Source of the DNA: Nitrososphaeraceae archaeon
GTDB taxonomy: Archaea > Thermoproteota > Nitrososphaeria > Nitrososphaerales > Nitrososphaeraceae
Direction of reading: 5' to 3'
NCBI GenBank assembly: GCA_025449515.1
Contig: JANWJI010000008.1
Location: forward strand, 1-17,741
Length of the DNA stretch: 17,741 nt
Below the pieces are notes generated by a model. That model searched no databases and had not been told where the DNA came from. It saw nothing but the letters and a program-made list of their open reading frames with translations. Shown here one piece after another: positions 1-6,296 of this stretch (position 1 is its first letter; each line of letters begins with the position of its first letter). The position numbers and the translations under genes were made by a program.

Positions 1-171
1 CCTGATTCTTTTAGGTCTGTACTTTTGAATCCATTTCCAGATGGATACATGACTCCTTTTGACGAATCGAGATAATGCCTTCGAAGTATTCCTATATGAT
101 AAACCTAGAAAGTATAAGTACAATCCGTAGCCAACATACTTTGAAGATGTCCTATTTCTTTTAATAACCAT
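1..171 (-). CDS. IS-type DDE transposase, N-terminal part (cut by window edge)
   Basis: An open frame of exactly 57 codons runs from an ATG at 171-169 to the left edge without a stop. It reads as a basic, helix-turn-helix type DNA-binding N-terminus: a YLYFLGLS segment at about residues 18-25, RNTSKALSRFV at 27-37, and SHVSIWKWIQKYRPKR at 40-55. This arrangement is what I know from IS6/IS240-like archaeal transposases, whose catalytic DDE domain would follow beyond the edge. The start codon sits at the tip of a long hairpin (142-194), so translation may be limited when transcription enters from outside. Family assignment to IS6-like is from pattern memory and moderately sure; that it is a transposase N-terminus is more secure. 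Whether the rest is intact cannot be seen. Confidence 0.72.
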   Translation of the reverse strand, partial: MVIKRNRTSSKYVGYGLYLYFLGLSYRNTSKALSRFVKRSHVSIWKWIQKYRPKRIR

Positions 172-194
172 ATTAAAGAGATAGGACATCTTCA
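142..194. repeat. Long hairpin covering the transposase start codon
   Basis: The arm 142-155 (TGAAGATGTCCTAT) pairs perfectly with 181-194, and the inner parts 156-166 and 171-180 continue the stem with one bulged T and one T/G mismatch, leaving the loop ACCA (167-170). About 24 base pairs form. The ATG of the transposase (171-169 on the minus strand) lies at the loop, and codons 2-10 form one arm. A structure like this could hide the start codon in long transcripts, as is known for IS10, IS50 and IS200; it could also act as a terminator for the 228-830 gene. Confidence 0.85.
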
Positions 195-227
195 GCTATA
201 GGATTTTCTTTAAGTTAACACAGCCCT

Positions 228-830
228 CTAGTGCATACTTAACCTTTTATACTTCTCCCTATCCCTGAACCAAATATACACAGGAACCAATGAATGCTTA
301 AACGGGACAACACTCTGATCTCTTCTATTAAAACCTACCATCACTATCCTGTTGACAAGATTCTCCCTTAGCTCCGTTAGCAATTCGGATTCCTTTAATG
401 GTCCAAATACCTGAAAAAAGTATTCCTGCCTATGGAATGAAACATGCCGCGCAAAGGAATCAGTTAAGACAGTTGGATCGTTCCAGATTTGAGGCTTGGA
501 AACGTGTTGTTCCTGTACTATCTGTAATTCCCTTCTGATATATTTACTCTTGATAAATTCTGCATCGAATCTTGCTTTTGAATTGTTATAATATTCAATT
601 TCTTTAATAATGTTTGCTACGGTACGCTCAACCAGATCGAATGCCTCATTTACTTCCGTTTCAGTCTTAACTTTGTGATCCTTACCATAGACGTACAGTA
701 GACACATCAACTCATTTTCTTTAATGTAGGGAAAATCCTGGTCTCCAGTTATAAAATCCCTAATTCGAAAAGAAATATCTTCTGGAAGGATCATATTCAT
801 GTAGGAATCGCTTACAATGCTCATATGCAA
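228..830 (-). CDS. Unrecognised 200-aa soluble protein
   Basis: I do not recognise a family. The product is 200 residues, rich in charged and aromatic residues, without signal peptide, membrane segment or cysteine cluster. A helical stretch (about residues 55-95, with VERTVANIIKEIEYY) precedes a mixed region ending in a basic tail. The ATG at 830 is chosen because a TATA-like TTTATA (856-861 on the plus strand) lies about 28 nt upstream, suiting leaderless transcription; an alternative ATG is two codons in. The stop codon TAG lies immediately next to the putative end of an insertion sequence, so the C-terminus may have been altered by the insertion. Codon pattern and promoter support a real gene; function unknown. 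Confidence 0.6.
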   Translation of the reverse strand: MHMSIVSDSYMNMILPEDISFRIRDFITGDQDFPYIKENELMCLLYVYGKDHKVKTETEVNEAFDLVERTVANIIKEIEYYNNSKARFDAEFIKSKYIRRELQIVQEQHVSKPQIWNDPTVLTDSFARHVSFHRQEYFFQVFGPLKESELLTELRENLVNRIVMVGFNRRDQSVVPFKHSLVPVYIWFRDREKYKRLSMH

Positions 831-855
831 TAATGCAATTCACAATACTAGCACG

Positions 856-861
856 TTTATA
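856..861 (-). promoter_or_regulatory. TATA-like box for the 228-830 gene
   Basis: TTTATA (plus strand) is centred about 28 nt before the ATG at 830 on the minus strand, the usual archaeal TATA-to-start spacing for a leaderless mRNA. Confidence 0.45.
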
Positions 862-897
862 GATTATGGATGCATCACTTGAGTCTGAAAAATACAT

Positions 898-1193
898 ATG
901 GTAACCTTAGATCCCATTAGAACTATCTATCTGATCGTTCACGGCCAGAAGCGACTGGAAGATAAAGTTAGAGAAAAACTGGTATTCAACGGTTTCAAAT
1001 CAGAACGTATGCAAGTAGCTAGTCTGGACAAAGCTGGAGAACCTGGACATTATGTAGCCATGGTTTGGCCCCTATGTCTCCACGTGAGATAATAGTTAGC
1101 GAAATAATGGGTAAACATGATGGGAAAAATCAATCTGGAATGGGAGCTTGGACCTCAATAGAAAGAAACGACATCCAAAAGATATTACTATGA
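898..1193 (+). pseudogene. Small unrecognised gene broken by a frameshift
   Basis: The first part, 898-1092, encodes 64 residues beginning MVTLDPIRTIYLIVHG; its last six residues look out of frame. At about 1069-1073, in a run of four C, shifting by one base gives a second open stretch (1074-1193) with a natural-looking sequence: MSPREIIVSEIMGKHDG and later GMGAWTSIERNDIQ, stopping at TGA 1191-1193. Joined, this would be a protein of roughly 98 residues. I do not recognise its family. A one-base deletion in the C run is the simplest explanation; a sequencing error or two separate small ORFs are possible. The gene ends just before the decayed IS5-type element. Confidence 0.4.
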
Positions 1194-1204
1194 AATTTGC
1201 AAAC

Positions 1205-2220
1205 TAGGCTTCTTCTTGTGTCTACTCAGTGACCGGTAACTCGATATTCTTGTATACTGAATCGCCTTGTAGAAAACATCAATATTATGAGATTAGTCAA
1301 TCTGTGCATGTTGTAGGTTATGCATCTGAATGACAATTCCCTGTTCTGTGTTCTAGTCAATCTAGACATAATATGCTCTCCAAACAGTCGTTTTATGACA
1401 GACATTATGGTCTCATCCTTGTTTTGTTGATTGTACAACATTTTGAAGTAACCACGCTTCATCTGTTTCCGATGTTTATCATGTGTTCTCCATATTGGCA
1501 CATGTTCATATCTTGCAGCTATCACACTGAATGCATGTAATTCCTCTCTTACCAAAAGATGATTAACTTCACTATCATATCCCCTGTCACCTGTAACTAC
1601 AGATAATGGAAGTATATCTGACGTCCTTGTTATAATTGGCTTGAAATCTACATTATCATGTCTTGGAGGAGCTCGTCTTATGTTAATTGTACATATGATT
1701 TGTTGTAATACATCGGCTCCAATGGATAATTTCGCATATTTTCTTCTCTTCTCAATTCTGTTCGATCAGTATAGTACTGTGAAGCATGAGTCATCTCGAA
1801 TCCTGTCGAATCTATCTATTCCTGCAAAGATATGCTTGGTACCGCTAATCACAATGAAGGACGAAATTATCTTCTCAGGTAATGAATTGTTGATTCTATC
1901 TGTAAACTTCTGCAATGTTGTAAAATGTGGAATTCGTGATAATCCTAAAAATAACCTAAGGTAATGAGCTTCGATTAACTACTCGACAAACATCCTAGAA
2001 CTCTTACCTTCGTACTGTCTTATCGTGAGCAATATCAAATGCTGCCACATCGTAAAGACATGGTTGCTCTTTCTGTGAAGAAACAAGGGTATCCTTGAAT
2101 TTCTTAGAACACGGTACATGGTATTTGCTAACCTAACATATCTTGATTCTTTCAACATCCATATTGGATTATGCTCCTACAAAGCTCTGACGGTGTTCAA
2201 TACATGGTTTCTACAGAGCC
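1205..2220 (-). mobile_element. Remnant of an IS5-type insertion sequence
   Basis: The transposase relic defines the element. Its upstream end is probably near 2220, where the minus strand reads GGCTCTGTAGAAACCATG, a typical-looking IS end. The opposite end should lie between 1194 and 1225; GGCTTCTTC at 1207 is only a weak match, so that boundary is a guess and I see no clear target duplication. Confidence 0.5.
1226..2158 (-). pseudogene. Decayed IS5-type DDE transposase
   Basis: Reading the minus strand across frames reconstructs a transposase of about 305 residues. N-terminal part: KESRYVRLANTMYRVL (from the ATG at 2158), then DTLVSSQKEQPCLYDVAAFD, then LIEAHYLRLFLGLSRIPHFT. Catalytic parts: GIDSTGFEMTHASQYY (first Asp), VTGDRGYDS (second Asp), and DETIMSVIKRLFGE (Glu). 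The IS5 signature Y-x2-R-x3-E-x6-K is present as YNQQNKDETIMSVIK, with the Arg replaced by Gln. Damage: frameshifts near 2100 and 2008, a TAG in place of a likely Trp codon (1979-1981), a 4-bp duplication (1810-1817) and a 5-bp duplication (1744-1753). The last 180 codons (from about 1765 to 1226) are open and still look functional. The gene cannot yield a full product. Confidence 0.85.
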
Positions 2221-2236
2221 ACACTGAATTAAGATT

Positions 2237-2245
2237 CTTATATAG
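2237..2245 (+). promoter_or_regulatory. TATA-like box for atpC
   Basis: CTTATATAG is centred about 39 nt before the atpC ATG, predicting a transcript with a leader of roughly a dozen nucleotides. It lies just outside the IS5-type remnant. Confidence 0.45.
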
Positions 2246-2279
2246 GCTAAAGCATCAAAATTCTGGTTAGTAACTTGAT

Positions 2280-3332
2280 ATGAGCAAGATTAGTATGCCA
2301 GCCAAGATTTTCGGGACAGTACTTTCCCACGGTATAAGAGGCAGGATGCTTTCGAAAGGCGAACTACAAGCTCTTGCGGAATCTCGTGATATGGACGAGT
2401 TAGTTACCAGATTAAAGAACACTGTTTACTTGGACGCATTTGCAAAATTGGTCAAGCCATATACTGCGGAAAAGATCGAAGGAGCACTCAGAGAGTATTT
2501 GGTAAACACCCATGCCAAAATGGTTAATATTACTGGTGGTTCAGGAATTCTAAATGCCTATTTTGTCAAATATGTTATTTGGAATTTAAAAATAGTTTTG
2601 AAGGGAAAGGCTCTGGGGAAATCCTACGAGGAATTATTACCTAAGGTAAACCTTCGAGCTGAAGAGCTCGTCGGGAGAAGGGATATTATTGTGAAGGCTT
2701 TGGTTGCAAAGAATCTGGATGAGGCAATAGCTGCTACCGCAGGCAGCGAATTCCATGAAGACGCGTCTAAAGCTGCAGTAGCGTATAAAGAAAAAGGCGA
2801 TTTGAGATTGTTTGATACTTATCTGGATCATGTCTTTTACCACGACTTGGGCAGGGCAATGAATGCAGAATCGCAGTCTATAGATGCAAAAAAAATTGCC
2901 TCAGTTGATATAGATTCTTATAATATACTTGCAATCCTAAGAGGCAAGTTTTGGGGTCTGAGTTCAGCAGCAATAAGCGAATTGATAGTGACTACAACAC
3001 CGAAAGTCCCAAAAGATCTCCTTCAGAAGATGATAAACATCGAAAAGATTACTGAGGCTGCAGGAGAACTTGCCAATACCGTTTATAAAGATATCATCCC
3101 ACAAAATGCTGCAGATGATATCGAATTTATTTTGCAGCTCGAAACAAATTTCGAAGCTCTGGGTGTTCGTAGGGTATTAGGAGCATTTCGCTCGATGTTT
3201 AGTGTCGGTATTATGGTTGCTGCTATAAAGCTAATGATAATCGAGGTTAGAAATTTATCTGCCATAGCAGCGGGGATCGAGCAGATGGTACCTCCTGAAA
3301 CCATTCTTGCTAGACTGATAAAACCGGAATAG
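2280..3332 (+). CDS. atpC: A-type ATP synthase subunit C
   Basis: Subunit C (V-type d/AC39 family) is the funnel-shaped piece at the membrane face that links the central stalk (D, F) to the rotating proteolipid ring. The product has 350 residues, the family's usual length, is almost wholly helical by composition, and shows the typical features: an N-terminal start with the GIRGRMLSKGELQALAES segment (about 18-35), central DLRLFDTYLDHVFYHDL (about 174-190), and LAILRGKFWGLS (about 217-228). There is no signal peptide. In most archaea atpC sits between atpE and atpF; here it stands alone, with an insertion-sequence remnant upstream and non-coding DNA downstream, 9 kb from the E-A-B-D genes on the same strand. 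Its own TATA box suggests separate transcription. Confidence 0.93.
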   Translation: MSKISMPAKIFGTVLSHGIRGRMLSKGELQALAESRDMDELVTRLKNTVYLDAFAKLVKPYTAEKIEGALREYLVNTHAKMVNITGGSGILNAYFVKYVIWNLKIVLKGKALGKSYEELLPKVNLRAEELVGRRDIIVKALVAKNLDEAIAATAGSEFHEDASKAAVAYKEKGDLRLFDTYLDHVFYHDLGRAMNAESQSIDAKKIASVDIDSYNILAILRGKFWGLSSAAISELIVTTTPKVPKDLLQKMINIEKITEAAGELANTVYKDIIPQNAADDIEFILQLETNFEALGVRRVLGAFRSMFSVGIMVAAIKLMIIEVRNLSAIAAGIEQMVPPETILARLIKPE

Positions 3333-4139
3333 CAGATTTAGCTTTTTCTTGGAGCTCTCTGCTGTACAAGTCTTGGTGCGACTGCTAAACCCAGCTTCCA
3401 ATGATGTATAGTCTAATATAAAATGAAATTTTTATATTGATTTGCCATATTAATCGCCTTACATTGAAATGACTTGAAGGTTTAGTTTCATTCATTAGAA
3501 TTACTCTATCGTGAATCTATCTAGATCAGATAGTCTGTTCGTATTGGGTCAGGAACCTAATAATATGGTCTCGTCTCATATCACTCATATCACCCTATCT
3601 AAATGGAAGACCTCGCGTATACTGGTATTCCTTCTACCTGCATGTTATAGGAATGGCTAGTGGGCTGAAGATCACTAGCCCTATTAATTTCTTCTCACAC
3701 TTGTAATTGCCGATATACTAACTATTTGCCTTACAATTTTTTCGAACGTAGAATATTAACCAGTAGGATACCCGAGACCAGTTATCAGCAGCTTCTGAAA
3801 TTCCCACCGTCAAACTGTCATAATTCCAACCATGATGTGATTAATTCCTGCCCCGGTCGTAAACTCCCACATCATCATCGATCATTATCTTGTTGCGACA
3901 TAGGAGAACACGAATTGCTGACTCACAAATGTCATTCACTTAGTCATCGACTACAACCTAATTTCTACTAACGAAAAATCGAGCTATACCTATCAACGAT
4001 AAGGAATGTATGTTTATGATATCTACCTTTACCAGACCAGGATTTTCAAGCGTTGTCCATTAGAAAAATACTTTGTACCTAATTTACGCGTAACATAAAA
4101 AATGTGAAATGATTTTTAGTTTCCGTAACTGTTATTTAC
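3333..4139. other. Intergenic stretch of about 800 bp, no supported gene
   Basis: No convincing gene is seen on either strand. One stop-free frame (3726-3971, plus) lacks a good start and has atypical composition (His, Cys and Ser rich). The only clear structure is a hairpin at 3655-3680. The right part (4080-4139) is T-rich in the minus sense, as expected downstream of the 4140-4403 gene. It could contain old mobile-element debris beyond recognition. Confidence 0.5.
3655..3680. repeat. Perfect 8-bp inverted repeat
   Basis: GGCTAGTG (3655-3662) and CACTAGCC (3673-3680) form a perfect stem around a 10-nt loop. It is followed by CTATTAATTTCTTCT, so it could be a terminator-like or RNA element, but no neighbouring gene is close. 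Confidence 0.5.
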
Positions 4140-4403
4140 CTATTTTTTAGTCATTCGGAGCACGTCTACTTGGCCACTGTGAAGCCAATCTTTCAACTCT
4201 TCATGACTGGGCTTCGCATCGTGCTTTCCAGCCAAATGGAGATGTAGGAGAACATAGTTAACTTGATTTAGCAACGGCTTGTTCTGTTCATCGCCTTTTC
4301 GGGTCTTAGTCCTGAGATCGTCTGGCACCGTGGCCCACCAGTCATTAAAACTCCTTTTGCCAACATTTTTTGGTTGCTGACCGAATCCTTTTGGTAATGT
4401 CAT
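4140..4403 (-). CDS. Unrecognised 87-aa basic protein
   Basis: I do not recognise a family. The product is 87 residues, basic at the N-terminus (MTLPKGFGQQPKNVGKRSF), with a tryptophan pair in NDWWATVPDDLR (about 20-31) and a helical C-terminal half including PSHEELKDWLHSGQVDVL. No membrane segment or metal-binding cluster is visible; it would be a small cytosolic protein. The ATG at 4403 is supported by a TATA-like CTTTTAAG (4429-4436) about 29 nt upstream, as for a leaderless mRNA, and a perfect palindrome lies beyond this at 4458-4478. The good promoter geometry makes a real gene likely; no function can be given. Confidence 0.62.
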   Translation of the reverse strand: MTLPKGFGQQPKNVGKRSFNDWWATVPDDLRTKTRKGDEQNKPLLNQVNYVLLHLHLAGKHDAKPSHEELKDWLHSGQVDVLRMTKK

Positions 4404-4428
4404 AGTAAGCCAATATTAAAATGCGATG

Positions 4429-4436
4429 CTTTTAAG
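4429..4436 (-). promoter_or_regulatory. TATA-like box for the 4140-4403 gene
   Basis: CTTTTAAG is centred 29-30 nt before the ATG at 4403 on the minus strand, standard spacing for archaeal leaderless transcription. Confidence 0.5.
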
Positions 4437-4457
4437 CGTTTGTGTTATCTATTGTTC

Positions 4458-4478
4458 CATTCATTTATTAAATGAATG
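4458..4478. promoter_or_regulatory. Perfect 21-bp palindrome, possible operator
   Basis: The half-site CATTCATTTA (4458-4467) is repeated exactly inverted at 4469-4478 around one central base. It lies about 22 bp beyond the TATA-like box of the 4140-4403 gene, a place where an archaeal activator or repressor dimer could bind. No second copy was noticed in the window. Confidence 0.45.
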
Positions 4479-4597
4479 ACTTAATGAAGATATTTCTGGA
4501 GACTTCAACAGTTTAATTTTAGTACCTGTCATAAATTTCAAGAATCTTTAATCGGAATAGAGTAGGACTGTCAACCCTCATTCTCGATTCACAACGA

Positions 4598-4852
4598 ATG
4601 CAATTTGGGGCTTTCTGGGATAGACCGTACCCAAATGTGACGCCTAATCCGCTAATTGATTATTTTTCTTACATCGCTATCTTACAAACCTATGGTATCG
4701 TTTATTTGCCCAACCTATTAAGAATCGAAAAAATAGTTGATCACAATAAAAATTTCGATTATGGTGCTTATTGGATCTGGTTTGATATTCAATATGCTGC
4801 GCAGCATTTCACATATCTATCGCATTCTTATTATGAGACATTAGCCGTTTAG
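4598..4852 (+). CDS. Doubtful 84-codon ORF
   Basis: The reading frame starts with ATG at 4598 and encodes 84 residues unusually rich in Tyr, Phe and Trp (for example YFSYIAILQTYGIVYL and DYGAYWIWFDIQYAAQ). It matches no family I know. Its last 44 bases overlap the tail of the oppositely oriented membrane protein gene ending at 4809. I see no well-placed TATA box or Shine-Dalgarno sequence. It could be a real small protein, possibly membrane-attached, or a chance frame in A+T-rich DNA; the latter is somewhat more likely. Confidence 0.22.
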   Translation: MQFGAFWDRPYPNVTPNPLIDYFSYIAILQTYGIVYLPNLLRIEKIVDHNKNFDYGAYWIWFDIQYAAQHFTYLSHSYYETLAV

Positions 4853-5024
4853 AAATTTTGAACCCGAAACCCATGGTAGCAAGAAAGACTAACATACCTA
4901 TTATCATAGTCGCTACAATATTTGCCTTTACTATGTAATGAAGTAGCAGCGTTAGAACTATGGCAGGAACTGTAATAATAATTGCAAGGACCGTGGACAA
5001 TGCCAATAGTTTTGCTGTACTCAT
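4809..5024 (-). CDS. Small two-helix membrane protein (paralogue of 5980-6189)
   Basis: The product of 71 residues has two hydrophobic helices, about residues 6-30 (LALSTVLAIIITVPAIVLTL) and 35-55 (VATMIIGMLVFLATMGFGF), followed by a basic tail containing SKRLMS. The frame extends to an ATG at 5063 (84 residues), but a TATA-like TTTTAT at 5068-5073 would place the transcript start near 5044, so the ATG at 5024 is preferred; it also matches the start of the paralogue at 5980. The two proteins share an M-S/T-T start, a Thr-Val-Pro / Leu-Pro turn in helix 1, a second helix beginning near an I-I-G motif, and an LMS motif near the end. Function unknown. Confidence 0.62.
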   Translation of the reverse strand: MSTAKLLALSTVLAIIITVPAIVLTLLLHYIVKANIVATMIIGMLVFLATMGFGFKISKRLMSHNKNAIDM

Positions 5025-5145
5025 TTTTACAGATTTAGAGCCATCATTCAAGATTGATACCATTCCCTTTTATGGACTTCAAAAATAGGTGGCGTAGATT
5101 CTTGTAGTATAGAAGAACCAAGTTGACTGGAGGAGTCCTAGAGTT

Positions 5146-5634
5146 TTATGCTACGCCTAACTTGTCCATTGTGTCCCGCTGTCGTAGGATTTTTTCGCTA
5201 TAGTAATTCACTAATTTTACATACCTTAACCTATCTCCCATCGTCTTAGTTCGTTCCAATTTTTGTGTGTGTGAACGAAGTATACTCAAGTCACACATAC
5301 AAAAGCCAGTAATAGGTCGATACTTCGTTCTAGATATTTGATGTTTCTTGCGATCAGCATAAACAATAGCAAATCTGGTTAAGAGCACAGTCATCAAAAT
5401 ACCACCGATAACCCAATAAAGGTATGGAAAAACGGTAAGGGCACTATATGGATTACCCTGAACGAAAAGGTGATACAACAGCAGTGGGACGAGAACGGAA
5501 CATATGATACCTACGGAACTCGTCACCATTGACAATTCAGATAGCTTATCGTAGGCGGCGACATCTCTTTCAAACCTATTTAACATATCAATATGTTTGT
5601 CGTTTAGTATGTCCTCCTGCAATGAAGGGAGCAT
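5146..5634 (-). CDS. Two-helix membrane protein, unknown function
   Basis: The product of 162 residues has an N-terminal amphipathic region (about 1-35), two membrane helices (about 36-58 and 68-92) separated by a short QGNPYS loop, and a basic soluble C-terminal domain of about 70 residues (RKKHQISRTKYR onward). Its layout recalls membrane-anchored helical proteins of unknown function; I do not recognise the family. An ATG also exists at 5652, but a TATA-like stretch (5656-5667) lies about 27 nt before the ATG at 5634, which is preferred. It lies between the two paralogous small membrane proteins (4809-5024, same strand; 5980-6189, opposite strand), so the three may act together (inference). 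Confidence 0.6.
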   Translation of the reverse strand: MLPSLQEDILNDKHIDMLNRFERDVAAYDKLSELSMVTSSVGIICSVLVPLLLYHLFVQGNPYSALTVFPYLYWVIGGILMTVLLTRFAIVYADRKKHQISRTKYRPITGFCMCDLSILRSHTQKLERTKTMGDRLRYVKLVNYYSEKILRQRDTMDKLGVA

Positions 5635-5655
5635 TATATTAATAACTAACAACGG

Positions 5656-5667
5656 TTAAATAAAATT
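5656..5667 (-). promoter_or_regulatory. TATA-like box for the 5146-5634 gene
   Basis: TTAAATAAAATT (plus strand) is centred about 27 nt before the ATG at 5634 and decides between the two possible start codons. Confidence 0.4.
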
Positions 5668-5854
5668 AACTAAAAATTAATGAATTCTACGGTACAAAGA
5701 GCTTGCTTTCCTCGTTCGAGAGTTTATGGCTAGTAGTATTTTCACAATATCCAAATGTATTCTGAAAGTATATAATATTTCGATAGAAAATGTCTCAGAA
5801 TTTAGAATTAGTAATATAATTTGTTTATGGCATAATTTCATTCAAGTATGATAA

Positions 5855-5862
5855 TATAAAAG
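5855..5862 (+). promoter_or_regulatory. TATA-like box upstream of the 5980-6189 gene
   Basis: TATAAAAG is a near-ideal archaeal TATA box. It predicts a transcript start near 5885, downstream of the first in-frame ATG (5875), which supports the later start at 5980 with a leader of about 95 nt. Confidence 0.5.
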
Positions 5863-5979
5863 ATAAGAATTATTATGTTAATCTTATTATGCCCTCAACA
5901 ACTTATATTGTTTGAATCGCATTTGAGTAGACCCAGACTTGTTTTCTCTAATAAATATGAAAATATTACTCCTGAAGTA

Positions 5980-6189
5980 ATGACCACTTCGATATGGGTT
6001 ACTACAGCTCTGGCATTGATTTTGACGCTACCTTCCCTGGGACTATTTATAGTCTGTTATCAGCTTACATCTAATATACCGATCAGTGCGATAATTGGAT
6101 TTGGTTTTCATTTTTTCTTATTCGCAATCTCAGATAGAATATCTACGTCTTTGATGTCCTTTGTTAATGACCAAAAGGACGCTGTGTGA
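5980..6189 (+). CDS. Small two-helix membrane protein (paralogue of 4809-5024)
   Basis: The product of 69 residues starts MTTSIWVTTALALILTLPSL and has two hydrophobic helices (about 5-28 and 33-52), then a short tail with STSLMS and acidic/polar residues. Length, helix positions, the Leu-Pro break in helix 1, the II-G start of helix 2 and the LMS tail motif match the 71-residue protein encoded at 4809-5024, so they are probably paralogues in opposite orientation around a third membrane gene. The frame is open back to an ATG at 5875, but the added 35 residues (with no resemblance to the paralogue) start before the predicted transcript start. Function unknown. Confidence 0.6.
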   Translation: MTTSIWVTTALALILTLPSLGLFIVCYQLTSNIPISAIIGFGFHFFLFAISDRISTSLMSFVNDQKDAV

Positions 6190-6276
6190 CAACAGACTGT
6201 TAGGTATATTCACAATTCATGTTGGAATTGATACGAAATAGGCTTGACCTAATAGGGAAGTAAGGGCTTAAAAACA

Positions 6277-6290
6277 TACCCAATCGGGTA
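6277..6290 (-). terminator. Hairpin plus T-run after cbiF/cobM
   Basis: On the minus strand TACCC-GATT-GGGTA is followed within three bases by a run of five T, starting 7 bp after the stop codon. It would suit termination of the cobalamin transcript; the stem is only 5 bp. Confidence 0.4.
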
Positions 6291-6296
6291 ACGAAA

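Larger units (their letters stand above)
1..227 (-). mobile_element. Insertion sequence, partial; inner end near 214-227
   Basis: The transposase start at 171 and the stop codon of the neighbouring gene at 228-230 leave only 56 bp for the element's end. Read on the minus strand this begins AGGGCTGTGTTAAC (227-214), which looks like a terminal inverted repeat end. The other end lies outside the window, so the repeat and target duplication cannot be confirmed. Confidence 0.45.

Noticed and set aside
1641..1964. A 107-codon open frame on the plus strand
   Set aside because: It lies opposite the decayed IS5-type transposase, whose reconstructed minus-strand reading is clearly the real one.
3516..3536. 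Short inverted repeat CTATCT ... AGATAG
   Set aside because: Only 6 bp in A+T-rich DNA; common by chance.
3870..3890. C-box-like ATGATGA on the minus strand, considered as a C/D box RNA
   Set aside because: No D box at a fitting distance and no internal boxes.
3684..3935. Possible decayed gene on the minus strand starting MTFVSQQFVFSYV, with four in-frame stops
   Set aside because: Four to five stops are expected by chance over 84 codons, and no family could be recognised.
3726..3971. An 81-codon open frame on the plus strand
   Set aside because: It has no good start or promoter and is unusually rich in His, Cys and Ser; it resembles random sequence.
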